Shown: positions 1 to 9,200, counted from the first letter of the stretch. The stretch: 45,357 nucleotides of DNA from Helicobacter bizzozeronii CCUG 35545 (GCA_000263275.1 CAGP01000040.1:1-45357); one strand, 5' to 3'. Notes: a model not told the origin generated them from the sequence alone. Translations and numbers: made by a program.

Positions 1-162
1 GCAGGATAGCTCCGTTTGGAGTCTTACATTCCCTATTCCAAAGGTTGATGCCCCAACCCCAAGGGTATTACCCCTTGATTGCACAAATATTAGCATAAGC
101 CTGCTGGCACTAGCCTTATATCCCCATAGCTAAAGCTAGGGGCTTTACGGCGTGGCTGGTAA
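1..162 (+). mobile_element. Right end of an IS605-like (TnpB-type) element, left copy
   Basis: Bases 1-95 are an exact reverse complement of 45252-45346, so the window is bounded by two inverted copies of one repeat. After the shared 95 bases comes an imperfect stem-loop at 122-142 (CCCCATAGCT/AGCTAGGGG) and then GCTTTACGGCGTGG, shared again with the right copy. A GC-capped hairpin followed by CTTTACGG-type sequence is what I associate with the region downstream of tnpB in IS200/IS605 elements, which also encodes the omega (re)RNA scaffold. No transposase reading frame lies inside the window, so the family call is inference. The similarity to the other copy ends around base 162, inside a TPR gene, which I take as the element boundary. 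Confidence 0.5.
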
Positions 163-556
163 TTTTTCCCATCTTTTAAAGCCTTATAGGCTTGCGCCAT
201 GTTCCAAAGCAAAGTGGGCGTGTATTTGATTTGGTTTTTTAATTGCCACGCTTTGCTTGTAAAACTTAATGGCTTTTGGGTAATGCTTTTGTTGATAAGC
301 ACATTGCCCTGCCATGTAGGAGCTAAAGGCGGGTTTATGTTTGATTTTGGCAAGCCAAATAAAGCGTTCTTTATGTTTGGTAGCCACCGCTAATGTACAT
401 ACATATCGGCTAAAGCCATGAACGCATCCCCATTGTCCCCCTGTGCAGCTTTTCATAAGCCTCCAAAGCTTTGGGGTAATCTTGATCAATGGGGCGGTAT
501 TGCTTGCCTTGTAGCTTTTTTAGAGCTAGATGTGCGTTTTCATCGTATTTTCCAGT
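163..556 (-). pseudogene. TPR/Sel1-like repeat protein, truncated by the insertion element
   Basis: Translated pieces on the minus strand read as helical repeats: a segment with DYPKALEAYEKL, then YMAGQCAYQQKHYPKAIKFY, then YTPTLLWNMAQAYKALKDG. They lie in more than one frame, so at least two shifts are present, and the last repeat runs straight into the insertion-element end near base 162. No start codon is obvious; a possible AAGGA Shine-Dalgarno sits about 10 bases inside the 5' limit. The gene lies just downstream of comB4. TPR/Sel1 proteins usually mediate protein contacts; nothing shows the specific role. I call it a pseudogene because the C-terminus is physically replaced by mobile-element sequence. 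Confidence 0.6.
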
Positions 557-574
557 ATCCTTATGAAATTAGGC

Positions 575-2967
575 TTAAGAAAAAGTGGGGTTGTGTTTAT
601 TTTCTTGCAACAACACCTCGCGCCAGTTGTGGGGGTGTTCTTGCATGAGGGTTTGTAAATGCTGGGCATGGCTAGGATTAGAGCTAAAGATTGGCAAGTA
701 AGGGCCTAAAGAGTTTAGGCTAATATCGATGATGTTAGAACTCCCATCGCCCATGTTTTTGACTAAAATTTGGTGGGCATGCACGGGGGTATTTTCTAAG
801 AAATGTTTTTCCATACTACTAAGTTGAATTCCAAAATCCCGACTTAAGGCGGTGCTGTCCATGTTTTTTTGGGGGTAGAATAAAAGAGTGCCCATGTTTT
901 TGACAAAACTTTGGGCGTTTTTAATGGTGTGTAGTTGGTTGATGTCCTGCAGGGCGAGCACCACCACGCCATTAGCCTTGCGGGCTTGGGTGATGAGCGT
1001 GTTAATATGTTCGTTGAGGACTTCATTTTGCGCATAACTTTTAAATTCATCCACAAAGAGCAAAAAACCCTGATCGCGTTGCAAGGCTAGGTGGAAAATC
1101 TTATAAAAAATGTAGTAGGCCAGTAGCCCTAAATCTTTGGGGTTAGGCGAGATGGCATCCATGTTAATGGTCGTGATGGGGGTTTTAAATTCTAGGCTAT
1201 CCTCAAGGGCGTTAAAAAGGGGGTTGTTTAAGTAGGGCTCTAGGCTTAAGGTGAGTTTGGGGGTGTGGGTGAGGGCTTCTTTAAAGTCTTGGAGGTTAAA
1301 GCTTTGGGGTGGCAAGGTGGCATAGAGGCTTTTTAAGGCTTTTAAAATGGCGTTGCGCTCTTGAATGTCGGCTTGGTGGGGCGAGCTTAGGGGGACATTG
1401 AGCATGGCAGCATAAAAGGCGTGCAAAAAAATCTTGGTTTTGTTGGGAAAAGGGCAGGGATAGGGGGTTGATGCTAAATTGTTCGCCAGAGTTGTAGGTC
1501 CCGCCAAAATAATGCGTGTAAGAAAAGAGCCCATAGGCGCGATCAAGGGCTAAGATGTTGAGGTTAGAATATTTGAGCGCGCTCATCATCAAAAAGCCCA
1601 TTAAGGTCGTCTTGCCCGCCCCTGTTGCCCCGATGATCATGGTGTGTCCGTTGGCTTTAAGCGTGCTGTGGGCTTGGTATCTGACCTCTTGGTTGTGGAA
1701 GTTAAACAAATAGGGCGAGTGATCCAAGTTTTTAAACACGCTTAAGGGCATAGGTCCCCATGAGTTGCTTTTAAACCCCCGATTGGGTTTTTCAAACACG
1801 ATAAGGCATGCTAGGGCTTGGGTGCTTTGGTGGCGCAAACGGGGGTTGAGATTCAAACGCCCCGGAAAAAAGGAAAAGTAAGCGGGTTTGAGCCCTAATG
1901 TCTCCACCACTGCGATCAAATGTTCGTTAGAGAGCAGGCTTAGGACCTCTTGGGTTTGCTGGTTGAGCGTGGGCAGATTAGGGCTGGATAGGATGATATT
2001 CAGGGTGCATTTTTGCAAACAAAGCCGTTTGGCTTTGATGAGTTCATGGTAGTTTTGCAACTCGGCACGCACAAGGGCACTCCAGCTCAAGCGGATTTTT
2101 TCTTGCACAAAGCTTAAAGATTCAGGCAAGCCTAGAGGCTCGATAGAAAAAATGATCTCTAATTCTTTTTCTTGGTGTAAGAGGGTGGCAAGGGCAATGG
2201 AGGTGATGGTTTTGCTCCCATAGGCTTTGATCCCTAAAATGCGTTTATAAGTGAGCGCGCCATTGTGATCTTGGATGTAGTGATCTTTGTGGAAGTGGAT
2301 ATTAGCCGCAATGTAGCTATCCTCCAAAAAGCCCAAGCTGGGTTGTAGGGGCAAATCCACCCCATTGATGAAGCGGGCATAAAAGTTGAGGGCTTGGACA
2401 GCACTTAGTTGGGTGGGCTTGAAGTCTTTGAGGGCGTGGGTGATTTGGGCGATGTTTTGGGTGAGCAAAGAAACTTTATGGGCGTAGCTTTCTTGTGGGT
2501 GGCTTTTTTGCGTGGAAGTGGTGAGTTTTAATTTTTTCTTTTCAAAAAAGCCCTTGATGGGGTTGGTGGTGGTTTCCAAAATGAGATAATAGGTATTTTC
2601 ATAAATACCCTTGCTCTCAAAGTGGTTGATGATGGTTTGGGCATAGGGGTTGTTAATTTGCTGGTTTTGTTGGAGTTGCACTTTTTGGCGTTGGGTGTAG
2701 ATTCTGAGTGCCACGCCTTGGAGTTGTTCTAAGGCGTTTTTCTTGTGATCAAAATAGCCCTCTAAGTCCTTAGCCAGCATCGCCGTTGCGCTCAAGCCCT
2801 CAATTTGCACAATCCCCACTAATTGTTCTTGCTTGGTGAGCAAAAAAATGCGCATCGTATAGACCTAAAATGTTATTTTCCTCCGCTAAGGAATAGACTT
2901 TAGGGAGCGCGCCTAAGAAAAGGTCTAGGCTCTTAGTGCGTAAAAATTGCCACAACCCATTTAGCAT
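575..2967 (-). CDS. comB4: ComB4, VirB4-type ATPase of the ComB DNA-uptake system (two frameshifts)
   Basis: VirB4 ATPases power type IV secretion-like machines; in H. pylori ComB4 drives natural transformation at the inner membrane. The merged protein is about 796 residues, close to the roughly 787 of H. pylori ComB4. Visible signatures are the N-terminal EENNILGLYDA, a central LGIKAYGSKTITSIAL, the Walker A motif GATGAGKTTL, the Walker B region LLFVDEFKSY, and TQARKANGVVVLALQDI. I place the start at an ATG at 2965-2967 (MLNGLWQFLRTK). Two runs of seven A on the plus strand, 2842-2848 and 1425-1431, break the frame; six bases in each restore one continuous reading frame. The comB2 and comB3 genes that precede comB4 in H. 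pylori are not recognisable here. Confidence 0.9.
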
Positions 2968-3031
2968 GTGGGGGTTATTTGGGATGCCAAGGATTCAAAC
3001 AAGCGCACCCCTGAATAGAAAATCTGCAAAA

Positions 3032-3817
3032 TCAGTGATTCTTGGTTAAAGAAACTTTGGTGGGTGCGTTTTGCAAGGTATTGTAAGCTTGTTGGAGCTC
3101 CCAAAGGGTTTGCATGCGATCGGGGATGTAGCTTTTATTCCAAGTTTTGGGGTCTAAGATATTCAAATGGTTTTGATTGACCTTGTCCTCAAAACTGCTT
3201 TTAGGATTTTCACCCGTGCCTAAAATCTCTGAGGCTCTCTCTGGGCTAAGCTCCATGCTCTGTAAAGAGAGTTGTTCAAAGCCTTCATAAAGCTGGTTAA
3301 AATCCGCATTCTCTAGGCGTAAAAATGCGCCCACATCGATCAAGGCTTCTTTTTCGGCTTCGCCTAAAATGCCATCGCTATAGGCTAAGACCAATAAGAA
3401 TTCTACCAACTTCACGCGTTTTTTATATTCGCCATGCGCTAGCTCTAAAAACTGGGTGCAAAGGCTCTCTAGGCTGGGCATGTCCTCGCTGGCATAGAGT
3501 TTTTTAAGCTCCTCTAAGTTTTTGGTCTCTGTGCCCATTTGGCTTAAATCTTTTAAGAAAATCTCCAATAGGACCTCAGAGAGGGCATTAGCATTGAGCT
3601 TGCGTCCAAATTGGGCGATCAAGCCCACCACCACGCCCTGCTCGCTAGATTTTAAAATCTCTAGGGGGTCAGGCAGGGTGTAAATCTCAGGAACTTTCTC
3701 TACAGGCTCTGGGCTGGGGGTGGGGAAACTCTTTAAAGGGTTTTTCAAATACTCTTGTAGGGTGTAATACAAGTAAATCAACACCACCGCTACACCCACA
3801 ATTAAAATCACTTCCAT
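3032..3817 (-). CDS. Membrane-anchored TerB-like domain protein
   Basis: This intact 261-residue protein starts with a hydrophobic segment (residues about 3-19, VILIVGVAVVLIYLYYTL), giving one N-terminal membrane anchor. A Pro-rich stretch (FPTPSPEPVEK) follows, then a helical region. Residues about 130-190 resemble the TerB/DjlA-type helical domain: VEFLLVLAYSDGILGEAEKE with the acidic pattern typical of that fold. The C-terminus (TWNKSYIPDRMQTLWELQ) looks a little like the end of a DnaJ-like adaptor, but I see no HPD motif, so I do not call a J domain. It lies 64 bp upstream of comB4 in the same direction, probably in one operon. Function unknown. Confidence 0.6.
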   Translation of the reverse strand: MEVILIVGVAVVLIYLYYTLQEYLKNPLKSFPTPSPEPVEKVPEIYTLPDPLEILKSSEQGVVVGLIAQFGRKLNANALSEVLLEIFLKDLSQMGTETKNLEELKKLYASEDMPSLESLCTQFLELAHGEYKKRVKLVEFLLVLAYSDGILGEAEKEALIDVGAFLRLENADFNQLYEGFEQLSLQSMELSPERASEILGTGENPKSSFEDKVNQNHLNILDPKTWNKSYIPDRMQTLWELQQAYNTLQNAPTKVSLTKNH

Positions 3818-3832
3818 ACAATCATCCTCTTA

Positions 3833-4148
3833 TCATGAATTGGCATCATCTTGTTTTTGGTGCGTTTTGCGGTAACTTCTCTCAGTTGTGGCTTGGATCA
3901 AACGCCGCTTCTCCTCTTTCTGCTTTGTTTTTCAAATCCATTTGGCGTTCATAGCTTCTTTTGAGTTGCTGGATATAGTCTTCGCGTTTCTCGGGGGATT
4001 GGAAAGAGATGGGTTTGGTGAGCAAAATAAAGGCTAGGAAGAAAAAAATCATCAAGGACAATTCACCCGAATCCTCCCCATTGAGCAAATACCAAGAGAG
4101 GCTAACAGCGATGGCAAAGATAATTTTTAATCCTGCTTTCAAGAGCAC
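3833..4148 (-). CDS. Small membrane protein, two TM helices, charged tail (frameshift)
   Basis: The N-terminal half carries two hydrophobic segments (IIFAIAVSLSWYLL and LMIFFFLAFILL), followed by a basic, probably coiled tail (YIQQLKRSYERQMDLK). As sequenced the frame ends early in an AFDPSHN tail. If the T run at 3928-3932 is shortened by one, the tail continues as KQKEEKRRLIQATTERSYRK and ends in QDDANS at 3833, giving about 104 residues that stop just before the TerB-like gene. The extended version looks more protein-like, so I prefer it. Size and topology are like VirB3-type proteins, but I see no sequence resemblance to ComB3, so I do not assign that name. Confidence 0.5.
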
Positions 4149-4209
4149 CTCCTAGATAAAGCTAAAGGGGTTGGCGTGCGTGTCTAAGCCTAGAGTCTGC
4201 TTGTTGGTT

Positions 4210-5690
4210 TCACCTAGAGCCAGCAAGGCTAATTGGGGCAGGAATAAAAAGGCTGGTGTTGTCGTGATCGCGTTGGTAGAGCTTGGAGGCTTTTTGTGCC
4301 AAAGTATCGAGCATGTAAAACTGGCTAAGAGAGGTGGTGAGCAAAAAATCCACGCCTAGATCGATGGCTTCATAGCGGATACTAGCAGACTGCTTGAGGG
4401 CTAGGGGCATGTCAATTTCTAACAAGTGGGCGTAGGACTGGGTGGCAAAAAGGGGCGTGTGGCATTTTAAAGAGAGCCGATCAAAGAGCGCATTGTAATT
4501 TGTGGATTGTGCCAAATGGTAACCCCCAAATAGAGCCGTGCTAAACCCGTTAAAAAATAGTGCGGTTGGCAAAACCCTCGAGGTTTAAAAAATCCGTGCT
4601 CAAAAGGTGGTTAAGATAGGCAATTTGTGCCTCTGGGTGGTATTGCAGATCATGGGGGGCTAGGATTTTTTGGATTTTCTCTTGCCATTCAGGGCTTTCA
4701 TCTAGGATTTTTTTGGCATAAAGGGCATTGGCATAGGAATCTTCATCGCAAAATAAAAGCGTTGCGCTAATTTTGTGGGCTAGGGCTAGATTGTAGGCTT
4801 GTGCGCTCAAAAACTTTTCTAAATCCCCAAAACGCCCCCAATACCCCCCATCAAAACAGCAAGTAAGCTCCACAAATTCCACTTGTAAACGGCTTAATAG
4901 GGCGCGTGTGCTCTGCAAGGAGGGGGGCACTATTAAAGAGCTTGTCATACCCATTAAAGATCAAAAAGGCCGCTTGGGTGGTGGGGGGGGTTTGTTTGGG
5001 CGGGAAGGCGTATTTTAAGGCTAGATTCTTACCCACATGTGCCCATGTGTTGTTGGCAATGGGGCAGGCTGAACCTTGCGTTAGCATTTTTTGCAAATCA
5101 TAGATGGCTTCATCTAGGCGATCGCTGGGGGGGTAGAGGTAGTTTTTAAGACTCACAAAGTGCATCACGCCATATTTGTCATGGGCGATGCTTTGCAAAA
5201 AATCCCTAGCACGGGTGGGGTAGCGATTCATCAGCCATCTAACATATAAGAAAAAGCCATCGCCATAGTAGCCCGCTTGCTTTTTGGGGGTGATGAAATT
5301 GATGTTAATGTATTTGGCTAACTCGCTCTGCTCGCTTGCGCTCAAAAAGGGCGCGCTTTGCAAGAAAGATTGGTATTGGCTTAAAATGGCACTCTCGTCC
5401 ATGAGGAGGTCTTTAAGGGCATATTCAGCCGCTAGGGGCTCTAACACCCATTCAGCAGAGAAGCGTTGCACCAACTCAGAGACAAGGAGATTTTCAAAAA
5501 CGGCAACTTGGTTGATCTTAAACCCCAAATGAGTCGCATCATAGCCAAAATCGGGGAAGGGGATGTGTTCTAACACATCTTTTAAACGCCACTCAGGGAG
5601 ATATTCCACGATGCAGAGGGGGTAACTGGGGTTGTATTGGTGGGTGGCATCAAAGCGGAATACCCGTATCTGCAATTTTAAAATACTCAT
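4210..5690 (-). CDS. Conserved hypothetical protein, about 492 aa, possible Fe-S/HdrB-like architecture (two frameshifts)
   Basis: Three overlapping pieces merge into one protein if a G run (4922-4927) and an A run (4552-4557) each lose one base. The N-terminus (LQIRVFRFDATHQYNPSY, then LKDVLEHI) resembles the beta-grasp start of SdhB/FrdB-type iron-sulfur proteins, but the ferredoxin cysteine cluster is not apparent. The central part is helical. The C-terminal part (LTCCFDGGYWG, LLFCDEDSYA, FLLTTSLSQFYMLD) reads like an alpha/beta domain of the heterodisulfide-reductase-B kind with its key cysteines lost. I cannot name a function. Its start overlaps the preceding gene by 4 bp (ATGA), so the two are translationally coupled. 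Confidence 0.55.
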
Positions 5691-6160
5691 TTAGGACCTT
5701 TATCTTGCAAGGACTGGATCGCTTGCTGGTTTCTAGGATCGGAGAGAAAGGCATCTTTGGAGCTTTGGAGTTGCTCGGTGGTGTTGTCTGTAAAGAGCAT
5801 GGAGGGGTCGCAGCGGTTAAACAACACCACATTGGAGTCGTTTTTATCCTTGATAATGATTTGCACGATCCCACTGAGCGTGATTTTAACCGTGGTTTCG
5901 ATATTATCCCCCAAACCCGCCTCAAAGCTAATTTCTGGGGTTTCTCTGTAGATTTTCAGGCTTTCAAAGGTGTAGCCTGCCAGCACAAAGAGCACGAACG
6001 CCCCAAAACTCTCCAAAAGGTCTTGGGGCAAGAGGGGTTCAAAGCGCACCTTAGAGAGATCGCAAAAGATGCTAAAATTGATGCGGTTGTGGTGCAAAAA
6101 ATACAGGCAATCCCGGCAGTGTTGGTCTGTCATGGCATTGTATTTTTGCAACAAATCCAT
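5687..6160 (-). CDS. Hypothetical protein, 157 aa
   Basis: This intact, mostly beta/alpha soluble protein has no signal peptide and no motif I recognise. An N-terminal C-R-D-C (residues about 15-18) and an isolated Cys (about 33) could bind a metal, but the spacing fits no family I know. Its ATG overlaps the pepF stop (TAATG) and its TGA overlaps the next ATG (ATGA), so it is the middle of a tightly coupled pepF-157aa-492aa operon. That coupling suggests joint function with the 492-aa protein. Confidence 0.6.
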   Translation of the reverse strand: MDLLQKYNAMTDQHCRDCLYFLHHNRINFSIFCDLSKVRFEPLLPQDLLESFGAFVLFVLAGYTFESLKIYRETPEISFEAGLGDNIETTVKITLSGIVQIIIKDKNDSNVVLFNRCDPSMLFTDNTTEQLQSSKDAFLSDPRNQQAIQSLQDKGPK

Positions 6161-7951
6161 TAAAGCAACCCTTCAAATTCCTCTAACATTTTTTCCACCT
6201 CGCCCATGCCAATTTGCCAAAATTCTTGATGCCCGATGTCAAACCCAAACATCCCCACCAACTCCTCTGGGCTTTGACTACCGCCCTTGCTTAAAAAGGT
6301 GGTGTAGGTCTCTACAAAGGCTTGTTTGTCTTTGGGGTTATTTTTTTGGCGATAAAGCCCAAAGAGTGCTAGGACGAGTAATTGCCCATAGCTATAGGAG
6401 TAACAATAAAAGGGCGAATGGATAAAGTGGGGGATATAACTCCACCAGCGGGCGTAATTCTTGCTGAGTTTCACGCTCTTACCAAACATTTTGGCATTTT
6501 CCTCTTGCCAAATCTGATCGAAGTCTTTGACCTTGAGTTCTTCCTCTGTGGCGTGGATACGGCGTTCAAAATTGGTCATCACCACTTGCCTAAACATGGT
6601 GGAGAAAATATCTTCCAATTTGCCCGCATAAATGCCCCGCAATTCTTTTTTATCCAAGTCTTTTTTGAGGCTCTCAAAGAGCAACATTTCCCCAAAGACC
6701 GAAGCGGTTTCGCTGGTGGTCAGTGGGGTGTTGGTGTTGAGATAGCCTACTTGTTTGCTGAGTTCTTGGTGGATCATGTGTCCAAATTCATGGGCGATGG
6801 TGAAAGCTGAACGCCGATTGCCCGTAAAGTTAAGCAACACATAGGGGTGTGCGCTGGGCACGGTGCTATCGCTAAACGCCCCGCCGCGTTTATCTGGTCT
6901 GGGGTGCGAATCGACCCAACCCCCATCAATGCCTTTTTTTGACAATCTCATAAAATTGGGGCGAAAAGTCCTTGTAAGCCTTTAAAACAAGATCTAGGGC
7001 TTCTTTATAGCTAATGGGGGTTTCTTTGTCATTGATGGGCGCATAGCGGTCATAATCTTTGAGCTTGTAGCCCAAAATCTTAGCCTTGCTTTTGTAATAA
7101 CGATGCACCAAGCTATAATTGGCATTCACGATCTCTAGCATGCTATCCACGCTTTCTTGGGAGATTTGGTTACCCAAGTGCCTAAAGGTTTCGGGCTTGT
7201 CATAGTGGCGCAATTTGGTATCAATGTGCAAATCTTTTCTCACCATGTTAAGCACATAGGTGAGCACCAAGCTATTTTTTTTTCAAAGACTTGGTGAGGG
7301 CTTTTTGGGCTTTTTTTGCGCAATTTGCGGTTGGGGTTGTGCAGTTCGGATAAAATCTCCTCCTCGCTGATCATTTTTGTTTTCAAAGGGGATTTTGAGC
7401 GAAGTGATGACTTGATCGAAAAGCTTAGAGAAGGCATCCACGCCCACGCTGGAAGTGGCTAATAAAACCTTTTCCTCAGGCAGGCTCAACATGTGGGGCT
7501 TTTGGCGCAAGAGCAAGCGCAAGAAGTAGGCGTATTTGGGGGTGGCATTGATCATTGCCTCTTGTTGTGCGTCCTCTAGGGCGCAAAATTCATTCTCAAC
7601 AAACAAGAGATGTTGTGCCATGTCTGCACAAATAAGCTGGTATTTGGAGTAAAGATCGCTGCGTTTGGAATCGCTAGCAAAGATCAAAAAGACATAGACC
7701 ATGGCGCGCGAAATCCCCTCACTCAAGTTTTCATAATCCTCTAGCACCTTTTTAAAGGCACTGGGTTCTAGCTTGGCAAAACTTTGGGCGTGTTTTTGCT
7801 CGAAGGTCTTGACTTTTTTATCCCACTCTTTCAAGTGCTTATCCAAGGCTTCTTGGTCCTTGAATAAAGCACTCAAATCCCAATGGTGTTCTAAATCTTG
7901 GTTCTTTAAGACTTTGTCCGCTTCTTTGGTTTGGGTTTTAACATTGCTCAT
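6160..7951 (-). CDS. pepF: Oligoendopeptidase F, M3 family zinc peptidase (four frameshifts)
   Basis: PepF is a cytoplasmic zinc metallopeptidase that cleaves short peptides. The active-site motif HEFGH (in FTIAHEFGHMIHQ) is present, and the N-terminal part (LEHHWDLSALFKD...FEQKHAQSFAKL) is typical of bacterial PepF. The merged length is about 595 residues, usual for the family. Extra bases lie in T runs on the plus strand at 7374-7378, 7311-7317, 7275-7283 and 6934-6940; shortening each by one gives one unbroken frame through KKGIDGGWVDSHPRPDKRGG. The start at 7951 has an AAGGAG Shine-Dalgarno a few bases upstream and a possible -10 (TAAAAT) at 7985-7990. Confidence 0.88.
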
Positions 7952-8066
7952 GGAATACTCCTTATGGTGATTGATTTGGGGGCTATTTTAGCATGGATTT
8001 TAGAGGTGTTGCTAACATGCTAAGGATTTTACCACTTGCAATGGCAAACTCTACTTAAAGGCGTGT

Positions 8067-8072
8067 TATAAT
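8067..8072 (+). promoter_or_regulatory. Sigma-80 type -10 box for the lipoprotein gene
   Basis: TGTTATAAT is an extended -10 element of the kind Helicobacter vegetative promoters use. It lies 31 bp upstream of the lipoprotein ATG, with a GAAGGA ribosome-binding site between. No good -35 box is visible, as is usual in Helicobacter. Confidence 0.6.
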
Positions 8073-8103
8073 CCCCCTAATATTTGAGACTGAAGGATGC
8101 AAG

Positions 8104-8790
8104 ATGAAAGCAAGACAGGTTATTTTGTTGGGCATGTTTTCTAGTGTGGTGCTATTTGGGGCATGCAGTGTTTATGAAAATGCTGAGAGCTCCAAGAAAC
8201 CTCCAGCCAGCAAGCATGCAGAAAGAAAAAAAAGAGCTAGAAAAACCCAAAGAACACCCCAAGCCCCCTAAGCCCAAAGAACCCACCTCCACACCTCCAC
8301 CGCCACCCAAACCCAAACCCACACCCCCCCACCCAAGCCAGAGACAACCCAAGCCCCCAATCATCAGGTGATTGTGATCAATTCCAGCCGTTTTTTAATG
8401 GGCTATGGTGTGGCAGACATCAAGAGCACGGCTAATGATGATCTGGATGATAAAGAGGATGCCTATTTTAATGCCAGACGCATGCTCACTTTTTCAATTT
8501 ACAAAAAGTTTAGCCAAGTTTTGGACAAATACCACCTCAAATCCGACAATCTTAAAAATATCCTGCTCTTTAGCATCGATAAAGCCATTGACAGCATGGA
8601 TATTTACAAAGAGAAGAAATATGTTGTGTTGCCCCGTTACCGCAAGGTCTTGGCGTTATTTTTGGTCGATAGCAGTGTTTTAGAACGCATCCGCCAAACC
8701 GTGCGCGCACAATACAATTTCACCAACGAACAACGCAATGTGATCGATCGCTTGATCTTCACCATGCAAAATGAGGACACACTCCACTGA
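8104..8790 (+). CDS. Lipoprotein with Pro-rich linker, possibly LPP20-like (two compensating indels)
   Basis: The first 21 residues form a lipoprotein signal (MKARQVILLG...VVLFGAC, lipobox LFGAC, Cys21). A Lys/Glu-rich and then Pro/Lys-rich linker follows (KPKEHPKPPKPKEP), then a globular domain (VIVINSSRFLMGYG, DAYFNARRMLTFSIYKKF, VLALFLVDSSVLERIRQTV). That domain recalls the LPP20 fold of Helicobacter lipoproteins, whose members have an Ala-rich helix after a GYG-type turn; this is a weak match. The frame is left at an A8 run (8226-8233) and regained at a C7 run (8324-8330), so start and stop are in the same phase with the linker out of frame as sequenced. Likely anchored in a cell envelope membrane. 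Confidence 0.6.
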
Positions 8791-9034
8791 TTTCATTCAC
8801 ATGTTTGGCACATGTTGGCACATTTTCATTCACATGTGAATGAAAATGTGAATGAAACGAATCCAAATAGGTCTTTTTACACCCCAAATAACCCATGTTG
8901 GCACATGCACATGTGCCAATGCGTGGTTGAAAAAGCCTTTTTATTCACATGCCCTAAGCCCCAGCCCAACGCCCTTAAAGACCTCTCATTCACATATTCA
9001 CATGCCCTACTACTATTGCTAAAATTTAAATATA
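8791..9034 (+). other. Cluster of DnaA-box-like repeats, candidate replication origin
   Basis: Five exact copies of TCATTCACA, the DnaA box reported for H. pylori, occur at 8793-8801(+), 8826-8834(+), 8835-8843(-), 8847-8855(-) and 8986-8994(+). TTATTCACA (E. coli-type consensus TTATNCACA) is at 8941-8949(+) and the near-match ATATTCACA at 8994-9002(+). A second motif, TTGGCACAT, occurs at 8805, 8815 and 8898 (+) and 8911 (-). An AT-rich stretch (AAAATTTAAATATA, 9021-9034) follows, a plausible unwinding element. dnaA is not in the window, and GC skew follows gene strand here, so it does not help. A multi-site operator for another regulator is the main alternative. Confidence 0.55.
8819..8850. 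repeat. 32-bp perfect palindrome containing two inverted DnaA-like boxes
   Basis: Positions 8819-8850 equal their own reverse complement. The two halves meet at CACATGTG, and each half holds one TCATTCACA box. A third box in the same orientation as the right half overlaps its outer edge. Confidence 0.9.
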
Positions 9035-9200
9035 CATGCCAAAAAACCCATAGACCCCAAGACAAAAGCAAACATGAGGGTTATTATCCGCTAAAAATCA
9101 AAATGGGTTTTGGTAATCCCACCCCCTGCACCCCCTAAACCAAGTTATGGGGGCTGAGTATGGAATTTGGGCTTAGAAGGAGATTAACAAGGGGTTTTGG

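Noticed and set aside
5705-6163. 152-codon plus-strand frame opposite the 157-aa protein
   Set aside because: It is the antisense shadow of a gene that is coupled on both sides to its neighbours; no ribosome-binding site or family resemblance.
6382-6810. 142-codon plus-strand frame inside pepF
   Set aside because: It lies opposite the HEFGH active-site region of pepF and shows no protein features of its own.
8812-9138. Open frame of 108 codons over the repeat region
   Set aside because: It reads through the DnaA-box-like repeats and palindrome, giving low-complexity His/Cys/Pro-rich sequence with no ribosome-binding site; the repeats explain its bases better.
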